This document shows, in pieces, positions 19,089-28,093 of a DNA stretch of 64,000 bases. The stretch lies in assembly GCA_016715905.1 (NCBI GenBank), contig JADJXI010000003.1, forward strand, positions 372,001-436,000. The letters are read 5' to 3'. The number at the start of each line of letters is the position of its first letter. The first letter of the stretch is position 1. A program made the translations under genes and the position numbers. Origin of the DNA: Sphingobacteriaceae bacterium. Lineage in GTDB: Bacteria > Bacteroidota > Bacteroidia > B-17B0 > Aurantibacillaceae. The notes under the pieces are model-generated. The model ran no database searches and was not told the DNA's origin. It saw only the letters and a program-made list of their open reading frames with translations.

Positions 19089-20314
19089 GGTCGGTACTCT
19101 AATTTGTACTCTTGTAGTTCAGTTTGTTTTTTCCCGATTTTAAAATTTTCAAGCTTTTCAAGAATTTTTTCTATTTTATTTTTTTCGGATTTCGATAAAT
19201 CATACTTGTTGTAAATTTCAGCCTTTTCCACTTTCCCTTTTTTATTAATTAATAAAACTGCATCAAATTTTTGATTCACATTTTCTTCACTCAACTTTTT
19301 ATTTAAAAACTCATGTAAGGCGGGTTTTCCGCTTTTAAAAGTAACCTCATTGTTTAAGTTTGATTCATCTCTGTTTTCCGTAACCGTTTTAGGTTCTTGT
19401 GGAGCAGAAACAGCAGGTGCAGGGCTTTCACTGGCTGCTTGTTCAAGGTTTTTGATTTTTGGAGCTTTTAATCCGCTTTTTTTCTTTCGGTCTGATTTTT
19501 CACCCTCCTCATTGCTCACGCCCTCTCTTTTATCTTTTGCGCCGCCTAAATTTAACTCAGCATCTTTTGCCGGAGCACCGGTGGATACTTTCTCTTCCTT
19601 GGTTTTAGTTGTATTGTTTACTATTGATCGGGCTAATTGATCTTGATCTTTTTCTGAAGACGACTCTCTTTCAGAGTCTGTTGCAGCTTGCTTATCAAGT
19701 AAATTTCCACTGGGCTTAGCTTCATCTTTCGATCCTAAATAACCCGAATTAGATTTTCCGCCCGAATTTCCATCACCTCGATTTTCTTTTTTTGCTACGG
19801 CATCAATAATATCATCCTCGCTTTCGCTAGCTGTTTCTGAAAAGTTGTCTGATTTGCCTTTGTTTACCTGTTCTGCTGCAACTGTCTTTTTAATTTGTTT
19901 ATTATCGGAAACTGGTTTATTGTTTTTTGAAGATTCTTCATTTAAGGATAGTGATTCAGTTGCCGGTTCATTTTTTTCACCGGGTACCATAATAGGAGAC
20001 TCCTCCATTTGCAATAAAGCCAAGTCTTTTTTAGATTCATTGGAAGTCGAATTCAATAAAAATATTACACTTAATCCTAAGATTAGCATAAGCGAAGCTG
20101 CAGCCCAAATTATACTCCAGGTAAATTTGTTCTTTTTTGCAAAAACAGTTTTCTGCATCTCTTCATCCAATTCATTTTTTAACTGAAAAAGCTCTGTTTC
20201 ATTTTCAATTAAATCAAAACCTTCCAGTGCTTCTTTATCAAATTGATCCAGTTGTGTACTGTTTTTGTTGGAAAGGAGTTTTTTTAACTCGTTATTATTC
20301 AAATTTTTCTCCAT
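19085..20314 (-). CDS. Membrane anti-sigma-like protein with TonB-type C-terminal domain
   Basis: A 409-aa protein. The cytoplasmic N-terminus (1-68) is followed by one membrane segment (about 69-88, WSIIWAAASLMLILGLSVIFLL). Then comes a long low-complexity periplasmic region rich in Glu, Lys, Ser and Asn (about 95-325) and a C-terminal ~70-aa domain (FDAVLLINKKGKVEKAEI) resembling TonB C-terminal domains. It overlaps the preceding ECF sigma gene by 20 bases, so the pair is translationally coupled, and the topology fits a membrane-bound anti-sigma factor. I see no zinc-type anti-sigma motif. The TonB-like domain may sense or span to the envelope. Role inferred from context. Confidence 0.65.
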   Translation of the reverse strand: MEKNLNNNELKKLLSNKNSTQLDQFDKEALEGFDLIENETELFQLKNELDEEMQKTVFAKKNKFTWSIIWAAASLMLILGLSVIFLLNSTSNESKKDLALLQMEESPIMVPGEKNEPATESLSLNEESSKNNKPVSDNKQIKKTVAAEQVNKGKSDNFSETASESEDDIIDAVAKKENRGDGNSGGKSNSGYLGSKDEAKPSGNLLDKQAATDSERESSSEKDQDQLARSIVNNTTKTKEEKVSTGAPAKDAELNLGGAKDKREGVSNEEGEKSDRKKKSGLKAPKIKNLEQAASESPAPAVSAPQEPKTVTENRDESNLNNEVTFKSGKPALHEFLNKKLSEENVNQKFDAVLLINKKGKVEKAEIYNKYDLSKSEKNKIEKILEKLENFKIGKKQTELQEYKLEYRP

Positions 20315-20882
20315 TCAGTATTTCTTCCATTTTTATTTTTAAATTTCGTTTTCCATTTTGTATAAAGCTTTTAACTTCATTATTGGTATATCCGGTTAAA
20401 TCGCTGATTTCCACATAGGATTTGCTTTTTAGGTAGAACAATTCTATACATTTTTTTTGTTCAGGATTTAATTTGTTAATTGCTTGTTCCATTACAGTGA
20501 TCTGATGCTCTTTTTCTTTGAGATGTTCATCTGAGCTAAAATCCATAATTAAATGTGCATTATCCTGTAATTCAAGATCTTTCTTTAAACTTCTTTGCCT
20601 GTTTCGAAGTTCCATCAAGCAACGGTTTTTGGAATACACATAAAGCCAACTTTTGAAAAACTGGATTTTGTGTTTTTTTAAATCTTCCAATAAACCCGTA
20701 AAAATCTGAATCACCATATCTTTGGCATCATCCTTATTTTTAAGGTATTTAATACACAAACCCAGTACTAAATGGCCATACTTTTCATATAAAACGCCTA
20801 CAGCTTCATTATCACCATTTTCCAAAAAATTGTTAATGAGTTCATTATCGGTATAATCCTTGTATTTAAAGTTTGATGGCAG
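20295..20882 (-). CDS. ECF-type RNA polymerase sigma factor
   Basis: A sigma-70 family member of about 195 aa. Region 2 includes LYEKYGHLVLGLCIKYLKNKDDAKDM (a segment of which fits the conserved D-A-x-D-x-x pattern) and FKSWLYVYSKNRCLMELRN. Region 4 includes LNPEQKKCIELFYL and a helix-turn-helix (SYVEISDLTGYTNNEVKS). The family N-terminus (TDNELINNFLENGD) lies upstream of the first ATG/GTG/TTG candidate at 20825. It remains open back to CTG 20882, after an in-frame TAG, so I propose CTG as the start. It is coupled to the downstream anti-sigma-like gene and divergent from the YfiR operon. The target promoters are unknown. Confidence 0.85.
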   Translation of the reverse strand: MPSNFKYKDYTDNELINNFLENGDNEAVGVLYEKYGHLVLGLCIKYLKNKDDAKDMVIQIFTGLLEDLKKHKIQFFKSWLYVYSKNRCLMELRNRQRSLKKDLELQDNAHLIMDFSSDEHLKEKEHQITVMEQAINKLNPEQKKCIELFYLKSKSYVEISDLTGYTNNEVKSFIQNGKRNLKIKMEEILNGEKFE

Positions 20883-20920
20883 ATGCTAAATTTTAGCCCT
20901 AATTTACGAATAAACAGTTA

Positions 20921-20950
20921 TTTGCCATTAAAATGCAAATGTTATATTTG
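20921..20950 (+). promoter_or_regulatory. Putative promoter of the YfiR-TPR-SpoIIE operon
   Basis: TTTG (20921-20924), an 18-base spacer and TATATTTG (20943-20950) fit the Bacteroidota consensus. The expected transcript start, near 20957, leaves only about 11 bases before the proposed CTG start at 20968, which supports a start close to that point. Confidence 0.55.
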
Positions 20951-20967
20951 TAATTCCGTATAAAAAA

Positions 20968-21498
20968 CTGAAAACCGCACATAAATATTTACTTGTTCTA
21001 CTTTGCTTAATTTCGTTCAGATTTCAGCAACCTTCCAATTATGATACTAATGCCAAAATAAAGGCAGTTTTCATTTATAATTTCACGAAATATTTTGAAT
21101 GGCCGGACAAGAAAAAAGTGGCTGATTTTGTGGTTTATGTGGTGGGAAAAAACGACAATTTAATTACAGAATTAAAATCGCTGGCGGCTAAGAAAAAAGT
21201 AGGAAATCAGGATATGGAAATAAAAAATTCATCAACCTACGATCCAAAAATTAGTTGCAGTATAATTTATTTATTGCCTGAAGAACTTAAGTCGGCGAGT
21301 ACCGCTTTGGCCAAAAATAAAGGTAATGGAACCTTACTTGTTGCGGAAGGTACAAATGCTTGTAAGGCCGGGGCCAGTATTAATTTTATGATTATAGAAA
21401 ACAAGGTGAAATTTGAATACAGTAAAAACAACGCCGTTAAGGCAGGATTAAAAACGAATGATGATTTTAAAGCATTAGCTACTAAAAATATTGATTAA
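20968..21498 (+). CDS. YfiR-family periplasmic protein (DUF4154)
   Basis: About 176 aa. The conserved core (IKAVFIYNFTKYFEWP) lies upstream of the first GTG (21118), so the coding region must extend further. The reading frame is open to CTG 20968, giving a good signal peptide (KTAHKYLLVLLCLISFRFQQ). YfiR proteins are periplasmic, bind in the envelope and in Pseudomonas inhibit the diguanylate cyclase YfiN. Other features here are FVVYVVGKND, a central CSIIYL strand with one Cys, TLLVAEGTNACKAGASINFMI and a second Cys. It heads an operon with a TPR protein and a HAMP-SpoIIE phosphatase, so it may be an envelope sensor for that phosphatase. Partner inferred from context. Confidence 0.8.
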   Translation: MKTAHKYLLVLLCLISFRFQQPSNYDTNAKIKAVFIYNFTKYFEWPDKKKVADFVVYVVGKNDNLITELKSLAAKKKVGNQDMEIKNSSTYDPKISCSIIYLLPEELKSASTALAKNKGNGTLLVAEGTNACKAGASINFMIIENKVKFEYSKNNAVKAGLKTNDDFKALATKNID

Positions 21499-21510
21499 TA
21501 AAATGAAAAG

Positions 21511-22413
21511 ATGAACAAGTTGCGCTACATAACTAAAAACCTGCTTCTCGGCGTGCTCATGCTGTGGGGAATAAAAGGTTTTGCGCAGATGAACAAGTTG
21601 CAGCAAGCGATAGATTACTATCAGGCGAAAAACTTCGACGCTGCAAGATTGCTTATTGATAGCGTAGTAAAACACCCTGAAACAGCCAAAGAGCCATTGA
21701 GCTGGAGTACCAGAGCCTTTTCATATTATGAACTGTATAAGCGTAAAGAGCGTTACGCGTTACGTTCCCCTTTAAGAGATACCATTGTTAGTAGCATTAA
21801 AAAGTCAAATTCACTTTCACCTGAATCAGATGTTTTATCCAATAACAAAAAGTTAATCTATAATTTGGTTGCTAACTATTACAACATGTGTACGCAACTG
21901 TTGCAGGATTCATTAAAGCACAGTAGAAGTTTAGAGGCTTATAATAAATCAAAAGAGTTAGCTGTAATGCTCAAGCCGGATACTAACTTTACAAAATCGG
22001 ATGTTGAGTATTACAATACAACAGGAGCAATTTATTCAGATATCTTTAATAAAGATAATTCAAATATGGAGGCGCAAGATATAGCTAAATCTGCCTTATT
22101 AAAAGTTTTAGAACTTGATCAGAACAATGTAAAAGCAAATTACAATTTAAGTATCATGTACTATAATCAGGGCGCTAATCTTGTAAAATCGATGGATTAT
22201 GGCGCTGATATTTCGCAATTGGACATTATTCAGGAAAATATCACTAAACTGGCTAAACAATCTCAACAATTAATGGATAGGGTTCACAAAAAAGAACCCA
22301 AAAATGAAAAAGCAGTTGAAGCTTTATATTTCATCTATCGCATGTTGAATGATGCTCCTAAAACCGAAGAGTTTAAGAAAAAATGTAATGATCTAAACAT
22401 TAAACTCGATTAA
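21511..22413 (+). CDS. Exported TPR-repeat protein
   Basis: A 300-aa protein with signal peptide ending KGFAQ. It is followed by helical tetratricopeptide-like repeats (LQQAIDYYQAKNFDAARLLID; a C-terminal ALLKVLELDQNNVKANYNLSIMYYNQG). TPRs are protein-binding scaffolds, so it probably works in the periplasm. It lies 12 bases after the YfiR gene and 5 before the SpoIIE-type phosphatase, in one operon. It may bridge the YfiR protein and the sensory part of the phosphatase, but no partner can be read directly from the sequence. Confidence 0.8.
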   Translation: MNKLRYITKNLLLGVLMLWGIKGFAQMNKLQQAIDYYQAKNFDAARLLIDSVVKHPETAKEPLSWSTRAFSYYELYKRKERYALRSPLRDTIVSSIKKSNSLSPESDVLSNNKKLIYNLVANYYNMCTQLLQDSLKHSRSLEAYNKSKELAVMLKPDTNFTKSDVEYYNTTGAIYSDIFNKDNSNMEAQDIAKSALLKVLELDQNNVKANYNLSIMYYNQGANLVKSMDYGADISQLDIIQENITKLAKQSQQLMDRVHKKEPKNEKAVEALYFIYRMLNDAPKTEEFKKKCNDLNIKLD

Positions 22414-22418
22414 CTCCT

Positions 22419-24200
22419 ATGGCATACAGATTTACAATAGGTAGAAGAATCGGTTTCGGTTTCGCCATCTTTATTTTACTTACCATGGTTGCGTTTATTT
22501 CAACCGTATTAACCATTCGAGAAAGTAAAAGCAGAACACGAACTGTTGTTGAACAAGTAACACCAAGTGTTATTGAGTTAAGGCAATTGAATTTTTTATT
22601 GCAAAAGTCATATACCAACATTTCCAAATGGTTTTATAACAAAAGTTTTAATGACTTAGAGTTCCGCGATGAATTGATTAAAATAATTGATAAGGATTAT
22701 TATAAACAAAAACATAGACTGCAAGAACTTTCCGTTTCATGGACACCTCAGGAAAAAGATCAGTTACGTCAAATATTTAGCAGAGTAGAAAAATTATTTA
22801 AAGTTTATAAAAGCGAAATTACCGATCAGCTTACATCAACGGAGGCTTACGAAGACCCTAATATCCTCATGATGGCTCGTATGTCTTACGAAGATTCTGA
22901 ATTGAATATTAAAGCCCTTTTTAAAACTTTAAATGAATTAATTATATCCAAACAAAATAATGCAGTTAGTGTAACTAATTCCATGTTTAAAGGATTTAAT
23001 TTCTTAAACACATTTGTTGAAATTTTAGGTATTGCGCTTGTTGTCGGTGGAATTCTAATTGCGGTATTCACTACACGTTCAATTACCCGCCCGGTACATA
23101 AACTTAAAAAAGTTTTACTTTCTATGGGCCTTGGAATTTTACCAACAGAAAGAATTACAACCGGTGAAGATGAAATAGGAGAGATGGGTAAAGCATTAAA
23201 TGAATTGGTTCAATCTATGCGCCAAACCACCGATTTTGCCAAAGAAACCGGTTCAGGAAATTTTGATGCTACTTACACGCCATTAAGTAAGGATGATACT
23301 TTAGGCTATGCATTGATAAAAATGCGTGATGACCTGGCCGTGAATGAAAGAGAATTGGAGCGAAAAGTTATTGAAAGAACCGAAGAGGTAGTGCGTCAAA
23401 AAGAAGAGATAGAAGGTAAAAATGCTGAATTGGAGATTTTATACAAGCAAGTAACGGATAGTATTCATTATGCGAAAAGAATTCAAGAGGCTATTTTGCC
23501 TCCAAACAAAGTATTAGAACAAAATCTACCTAACTCTTTTGTACTATATCACCCTAAGGATATTGTTTCAGGTGATTTCTATTGGATAGAACGTAAAGAA
23601 AAACTGGTGTATTTTGCCGCAGTGGATTGCACAGGTCATGGTGTACCTGGAGCCTTCATGAGTTTGGTTGGTCATAATATATTAAAGGATATTATTAATA
23701 ATTCAAATCTTAAAAAGCCGGCTGAAATTATGGACCGGCTTAGAGAAGGAGTTATTAATACCTTACACGCAGATAAATCCGGTGGTGAAACGAAAGATGG
23801 AATGGACATGACTTTGTGTTGCTTAAATTATGACACTTTAGAATTACAATTCGCAGCAGCATTTAATCCGCTATATATTATACGCAATAAAAATCTTATT
23901 GAACATAAGGCCAATAAGTTTCCGATTGGTGCATTCATTGGTGAAAAACAAAATTTTACGAATAATACTATTCAGTTACAAAAAGGTGATCAGATATTTA
24001 TTTTTAGCGATGGTTATGCTGATCAGTTTGGAGGTCCGAAAGGTAAAAAATTCATGGTCGGAAATTTCAGAAAATTATTGACGGAAATTGCATTACTTGA
24101 TGCGAAAAATCAAAAGGAAGTATTGGAAACCACAATGGCAGAATGGAGAGGCGATCAAGAGCAGGTAGATGATGTTTTGGTGATTGGTGTTAAAGTTTAA
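22419..24200 (+). CDS. Membrane-bound HAMP / SpoIIE-type PP2C serine phosphatase
   Basis: A 593-aa sensor phosphatase. TM1 is at about 13-33, with a helical periplasmic region to about 195 resembling a four-helix chemoreceptor sensor. TM2 is at about 198-220 (ILGIALVVGGILIAVF) and a HAMP domain follows (RSITRPVHKLKKVL). A coiled coil then leads to the SpoIIE/PP2C domain from about 350, with SIHYAKRIQEAILP, DIVSGDFYW, AAVDCTGHGVPGAFMS and IFSDGYADQFGG, carrying the metal-binding Asp residues. These enzymes dephosphorylate STAS-type anti-anti-sigma proteins or similar partners. No such partner is encoded nearby, although an ECF sigma/anti-sigma pair is divergent. Its periplasmic input probably comes from the YfiR and TPR proteins. 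Confidence 0.9.
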   Translation: MAYRFTIGRRIGFGFAIFILLTMVAFISTVLTIRESKSRTRTVVEQVTPSVIELRQLNFLLQKSYTNISKWFYNKSFNDLEFRDELIKIIDKDYYKQKHRLQELSVSWTPQEKDQLRQIFSRVEKLFKVYKSEITDQLTSTEAYEDPNILMMARMSYEDSELNIKALFKTLNELIISKQNNAVSVTNSMFKGFNFLNTFVEILGIALVVGGILIAVFTTRSITRPVHKLKKVLLSMGLGILPTERITTGEDEIGEMGKALNELVQSMRQTTDFAKETGSGNFDATYTPLSKDDTLGYALIKMRDDLAVNERELERKVIERTEEVVRQKEEIEGKNAELEILYKQVTDSIHYAKRIQEAILPPNKVLEQNLPNSFVLYHPKDIVSGDFYWIERKEKLVYFAAVDCTGHGVPGAFMSLVGHNILKDIINNSNLKKPAEIMDRLREGVINTLHADKSGGETKDGMDMTLCCLNYDTLELQFAAAFNPLYIIRNKNLIEHKANKFPIGAFIGEKQNFTNNTIQLQKGDQIFIFSDGYADQFGGPKGKKFMVGNFRKLLTEIALLDAKNQKEVLETTMAEWRGDQEQVDDVLVIGVKV

Positions 24201-24201
24201 A

Positions 24202-25728
24202 GTGAAATTAATATATTATATCTTCTTTCAACTAACTTTTCTTTTTTGTTTCACGCAAAAAAGTTTCAATTATTTCAAAGAAACAAAATCGGAATTTGGT
24301 ATATCAGCTATAAGTGAATCAACTTTATTGGCAAAATCATTTCAATTCAGTTACCCTATTTTTACTGTTTTGCCCGATACATCAAATCACCAATTATTGG
24401 TTAGTGTTCGACAGAGGGATCCTTCCGGGAAATCATACACCAGCAAAGGATTTCATATGTGTATTCAGAAAAACGATTCTATAAAAAGTGTATACGAAGA
24501 TTCAAAGCTGGATTTTGAAATGCTAGGCGACTTTCTTTTAATGTCGAGTAACAGTAAAACTGGCCGTTTTAATCGAAAACATGGCTATGAACAATTTGAG
24601 TATCCATCAAAAATAATTTACATCAATCAATCAAACGAAATTGGCTTATCATATAATCCATTATTTAAAACCGGCAACGAAATTAATTTGAGTGCGCTGA
24701 ATTTAAATGATGGTAACGTGCTATGGTCTGCTCCTTTAGAATCTAAAAATTACTGGAATGATGTGCTGGGTGTAAATGATTCTTTGATTTGTATTGCTTC
24801 AAGCGGATTGCACGGTGTTAATTCTTTAAGGGGTGTGAATTGGTCTTATCCCATGATAACAGCAGAAAAGCCAAAAAAACCATTAATTCAAACAGTTTTT
24901 AACCCAATTACATTGAATCGGTTTTTCAAACCAATAAAAACAAGTAATACGGAGGGAATTGTTAGGCAACTGGCTTCTAACATTTTATTGGTAGACGGCT
25001 TAAGCTATTTTGCCGCCACAGATAAAATAATTTCGGTTGATTTAAGCGGAAAATTAATATGGGAAACCGATTTAAAAGATAAAAACAATTCATTGAGTTT
25101 TTTAGTTGATTATTCATCCAATGTTTTGCTGTTGAATTTGGGCCTGGGATTAATAAACGGAAATTACATCAGCTACGGAAAACCATCTGTAATGTTGTTC
25201 AGTAAACAATTCGGACAGCTAATTTACCTGGAGGAGTTAAGTCAATATGGTTTATTGTCTGATATGCAGATTTTCAAAAATAAATTATATTTTGCCTCAC
25301 GTTCGGATATTTTATATGCAGATAACATTGGTGTTAAAAACCAATATCATATAGATAAAATAAAATACGGAGAATTTACAGAGTTTATAAATGGAGATGA
25401 GTATTTTGTGGAGAAGGAAGGTTTTTATGTGCCACTTAATTTTATCAATGATAATGTGGTATATTTTAAAACCGATCAGGACAAAGTATATGGATTAAAT
25501 AACGACCAAATTGATTACGTGTATCATTTCACCGAACTTTATAAATTAAAAGCAGAAGAGGGCGGAAAAAAAATAATTTCACAAAGAAATAAATCCTTGC
25601 TGATAAGTGAAAATTTAGAATTGCTTTCAACGCTAAAAGCAGCCGAAAATGTAATCGGCATGAATAATAAGTTTTACGTTTACAACGCCGGGTTTTTATA
25701 CATTATAGATTTAAATGATGTGAAATAG
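24202..25728 (+). CDS. Exported protein of unknown function, PQQ/beta-propeller-like
   Basis: I choose GTG 24202, directly after the phosphatase stop, giving a hydrophobic signal peptide (MKLIYYIFFQLTFLFCFTQ). TTG 24184 would overlap the previous gene. The 508-residue product has many beta-strand and turn repeats such as NLNDGNVLWSAPLE and DLSGKLIWETDLKD, reminiscent of PQQ-type beta-propeller blades. The family is not one I can name. It may form the fourth gene of the YfiR operon, but it is not required by that system elsewhere as far as I know. It converges on the thioesterase gene. Confidence 0.6.
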   Translation: MKLIYYIFFQLTFLFCFTQKSFNYFKETKSEFGISAISESTLLAKSFQFSYPIFTVLPDTSNHQLLVSVRQRDPSGKSYTSKGFHMCIQKNDSIKSVYEDSKLDFEMLGDFLLMSSNSKTGRFNRKHGYEQFEYPSKIIYINQSNEIGLSYNPLFKTGNEINLSALNLNDGNVLWSAPLESKNYWNDVLGVNDSLICIASSGLHGVNSLRGVNWSYPMITAEKPKKPLIQTVFNPITLNRFFKPIKTSNTEGIVRQLASNILLVDGLSYFAATDKIISVDLSGKLIWETDLKDKNNSLSFLVDYSSNVLLLNLGLGLINGNYISYGKPSVMLFSKQFGQLIYLEELSQYGLLSDMQIFKNKLYFASRSDILYADNIGVKNQYHIDKIKYGEFTEFINGDEYFVEKEGFYVPLNFINDNVVYFKTDQDKVYGLNNDQIDYVYHFTELYKLKAEEGGKKIISQRNKSLLISENLELLSTLKAAENVIGMNNKFYVYNAGFLYIIDLNDVK

Positions 25729-25731
25729 AAT

Positions 25732-26160
25732 TTACAATTCAATTTCAAATGTTTTAATCAAAGCAACCCATTCTTTCGGAACATCAATGCTTAATTCCTT
25801 TTTGTAATCCATGGCCACTAATATTCCAAGTGCATTTGCGCATTCAATAATTTCGGATTTATTTTCTTTCACAATGCAATTTGATACCGTAATGCTTTTA
25901 GTTCCTATCTTTTCGATTCGAGTATAACATTTGACTTTATCTTGCAGAAAAATAGGATTTAAATGATCCATTTCGGTTCTTGCTAATACAAATCCTCTGT
26001 CAATCCAGTTGATGTGATTTCTAAAAATGGCGTGAAAATAATTTACTCTACCAATTTCGCAATAACTCAAATAACAGGCATTGTTAACGTGTTTTAAAGA
26101 ATCAATGTCGTTAAATCTAACTTGTATATCAGTACAGTGACGGTAATTTTTATAAAGCAT
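25732..26160 (-). CDS. Acyl-CoA thioesterase (4HBT/hotdog fold)
   Basis: A 142-aa hotdog-fold protein. The N-terminal VRFNDIDSLKHVNNACYLSY is the 4HBT signature with the catalytic Asp and the HVNN motif, followed by the helix YCEIGRVNYF. It probably hydrolyses acyl-CoA thioesters in the cytoplasm, but chain length and specificity cannot be told. The ATG overlaps the stop of the upstream isoprenyl synthase gene by one base (TAATG), so they are co-translated from the 28.0-kb promoter side. Confidence 0.88.
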   Translation of the reverse strand: MLYKNYRHCTDIQVRFNDIDSLKHVNNACYLSYCEIGRVNYFHAIFRNHINWIDRGFVLARTEMDHLNPIFLQDKVKCYTRIEKIGTKSITVSNCIVKENKSEIIECANALGILVAMDYKKELSIDVPKEWVALIKTFEIEL

Positions 26161-27137
26161 TAGTTAACCCGGTTAAGTAAAGAAAGTGCAAATGTTTTTA
26201 GTTCTTCAAGCTTCGCTGAAGATGCTTTTACTTTTAATAAACATTGTATGGCCTTTTTGGTGTGTTTATTTGCTTCCTCTAAGCAAAGTGATTTTATATT
26301 TAATTGATCGAAAATATTTTTTGCGCTTTGAATTTTAATTGCAGAATCCATTTCCGTATTGGTTAAAAGATGATGTAATTCCTTTCTTTGGCCGGATTTA
26401 GCTTTCTCTAGCGCCTTTAAAATTAAATACGTTTTTTTATTGCTTAGTATATCTCCTCCAATTTGTTTTCCGGTGTTTTCACCGTATAAGTCAAGTAAGT
26501 CATCGTTTAATTGAAATGCAACTCCCAAATGAAGGCCAAATTCGTATAATTTTTTTTGTGATGATTTATTTGCGTTAGCACATATTGCACCGAGTTGTAA
26601 ACTGCAACCTAATAATACAGCCGTTTTTTTGGTAATCATTTCAATGTATTCTTTAGAACTAACCGCCTCTGAACTTTCAAAGTTCATGTCCATTTGCTGA
26701 CCTTCGCAAACCTGCACAGCTGTTTCGCTTAACTTAACGAAAAGTTGTTTTAGTATATTGGCTTTGTAAGAAGTTAAAATTTCAAATGCTTTAACTAACA
26801 TTAGATCACCGCTTAAAATGGCAATATTGGTGTTCCATTTTTCATGAACAGTTTGCTGATTTCTTCGCAACGGCGCTTTATCTAAAATATCATCGTGAAT
26901 CAATGAAAAATTATGAAATACTTCCAAGCTCAATGAGGCATCAAGTGCTAATGCCGGATTTTTTTCAAATAAATCGCATCCAATTAGAGCAAGTAAAGGA
27001 CGAATTCGTTTGCCTCCTAAAGATAAAATATAAAGTTCCGGATCGTATAATTCTTTAGGTCTTTGTCGCCTTTCCTTTTCACTGTAAGATTCAAGATGAG
27101 CCAAAAAGAGATCCGATAATGCTTTGTAGTTTGTCAC
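26160..27137 (-). CDS. Polyprenyl (geranylgeranyl/farnesyl-type) diphosphate synthase
   Basis: A 325-aa trans-isoprenyl diphosphate synthase. The first aspartate-rich motif DDILD is at residues 82-86 within SLIHDDILDKAPLRRNQ. The second, NDDLLDLYG, is near 212-216. A GGKRIRP segment near residue 41 binds IPP. The enzyme condenses IPP with an allylic diphosphate for quinone or carotenoid precursors. The residue five before the first motif is Phe (position 77), which bears on chain length but cannot fix the product here. Part of a minus-strand operon rfbA - synthase - thioesterase. Confidence 0.93.
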   Translation of the reverse strand: MTNYKALSDLFLAHLESYSEKERRQRPKELYDPELYILSLGGKRIRPLLALIGCDLFEKNPALALDASLSLEVFHNFSLIHDDILDKAPLRRNQQTVHEKWNTNIAILSGDLMLVKAFEILTSYKANILKQLFVKLSETAVQVCEGQQMDMNFESSEAVSSKEYIEMITKKTAVLLGCSLQLGAICANANKSSQKKLYEFGLHLGVAFQLNDDLLDLYGENTGKQIGGDILSNKKTYLILKALEKAKSGQRKELHHLLTNTEMDSAIKIQSAKNIFDQLNIKSLCLEEANKHTKKAIQCLLKVKASSAKLEELKTFALSLLNRVN

Positions 27138-27157
27138 ACGATATCTATTAAATAAAA

Positions 27158-28024
27158 CTAAAAATGTTTTGCTACTTCAAGTAAATAGGTTCCGTATCCG
27201 CTTTTGGTTAAGGGTTCAGCAATTTTAATGAGTTGTTCTTTGGTTATATAACCCATTTTATAGGCTACTTCTTCTATACATCCAATTTTTAATCCCTGAC
27301 GTTCTTCTATTACCTGAACAAATTGTCCGGCTTGCATCAAGGAAGGGAAAGTGCCTGTGTCTAACCAAGCTGTTCCGCGATCCATGATAGAAACTTTTAA
27401 TTTCCCTCTTTTTAAGTATTCTTTATTTACATCCGTAATTTCATATTCCCCACGGGCACTTGGTTTTAGGTTTTTTGCTATTTCAATTACATCATTATCA
27501 TAAAAATACAAACCGGGCACTGCATAATTGGATTTAGGTACTTTTGGTTTTTCTTCAATAGAAATTACTTTATGATCTTTATCAAATTCTACAACTCCAT
27601 ATCTTTCCGGGTCACTCACATGATAAGCAAATACAACACCACCGTCCGGATCATTAATTTGTTTAAGCATTCTTCCCAATCCAACTCCGTAAAAAATATT
27701 ATCTCCTAAAATTAAAGCGGCTTTTTCTTTGCCAATAAATTTTTCTCCAATAACAAAGGCTTGTGCTAATCCATTGGGAACTTCCTGTACCGCGTATTGA
27801 AAATTACAACCTTTATCTTTTCCGTCACCAAGTAAACGTTCAAAATTTGGCAAATCATGAGGGGTAGAAATAATTAATATATCTCTTATTCCTGCCATCA
27901 TTAAAACAGAAAGCGGATAGTAAATCATGGGTTTGTCATAAATCGGCATCATTTGCTTGCTCATGGCTAAAGTCAATGGATGCAATCTTGTACCGGAACC
28001 TCCGGCTAAAATAATTCCTTTCAT
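27158..28024 (-). CDS. rfbA: Glucose-1-phosphate thymidylyltransferase
   Basis: A 288-aa RmlA/RfbA enzyme making dTDP-glucose from glucose-1-phosphate and dTTP, the first step to dTDP-rhamnose and other deoxysugars. Motifs: MKGIILAGGSGTRLHPLT (nucleotide loop), KQMMPIYDKPMIYYPLS, LGDNIFYG with the metal-binding Asp, and VFAYHVSDPERYGVVEFD. The length matches E. coli RmlA. It is isolated from rfbB, rfbC and rfbD here and is the first gene of a minus-strand unit with isoprenoid genes. Promoter visible at 28041-28070. Confidence 0.95.
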   Translation of the reverse strand: MKGIILAGGSGTRLHPLTLAMSKQMMPIYDKPMIYYPLSVLMMAGIRDILIISTPHDLPNFERLLGDGKDKGCNFQYAVQEVPNGLAQAFVIGEKFIGKEKAALILGDNIFYGVGLGRMLKQINDPDGGVVFAYHVSDPERYGVVEFDKDHKVISIEEKPKVPKSNYAVPGLYFYDNDVIEIAKNLKPSARGEYEITDVNKEYLKRGKLKVSIMDRGTAWLDTGTFPSLMQAGQFVQVIEERQGLKIGCIEEVAYKMGYITKEQLIKIAEPLTKSGYGTYLLEVAKHF

Positions 28025-28040
28025 GTAATTGCTTAATTCA

Positions 28041-28070
28041 CAAATTTAATTAAAACAGTTAGGTAACAAA
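28041..28070 (-). promoter_or_regulatory. Bacteroidota-type promoter for the rfbA operon
   Basis: On the minus strand TTTG (28070-28067), an 18-base spacer and TAAATTTG (28048-28041) match the consensus. The ATG at 28024 lies 17 bases beyond the -7 box, giving a short leader. Confidence 0.55.
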
Positions 28071-28093
28071 CATTATTTATTATTTTTATTTAT

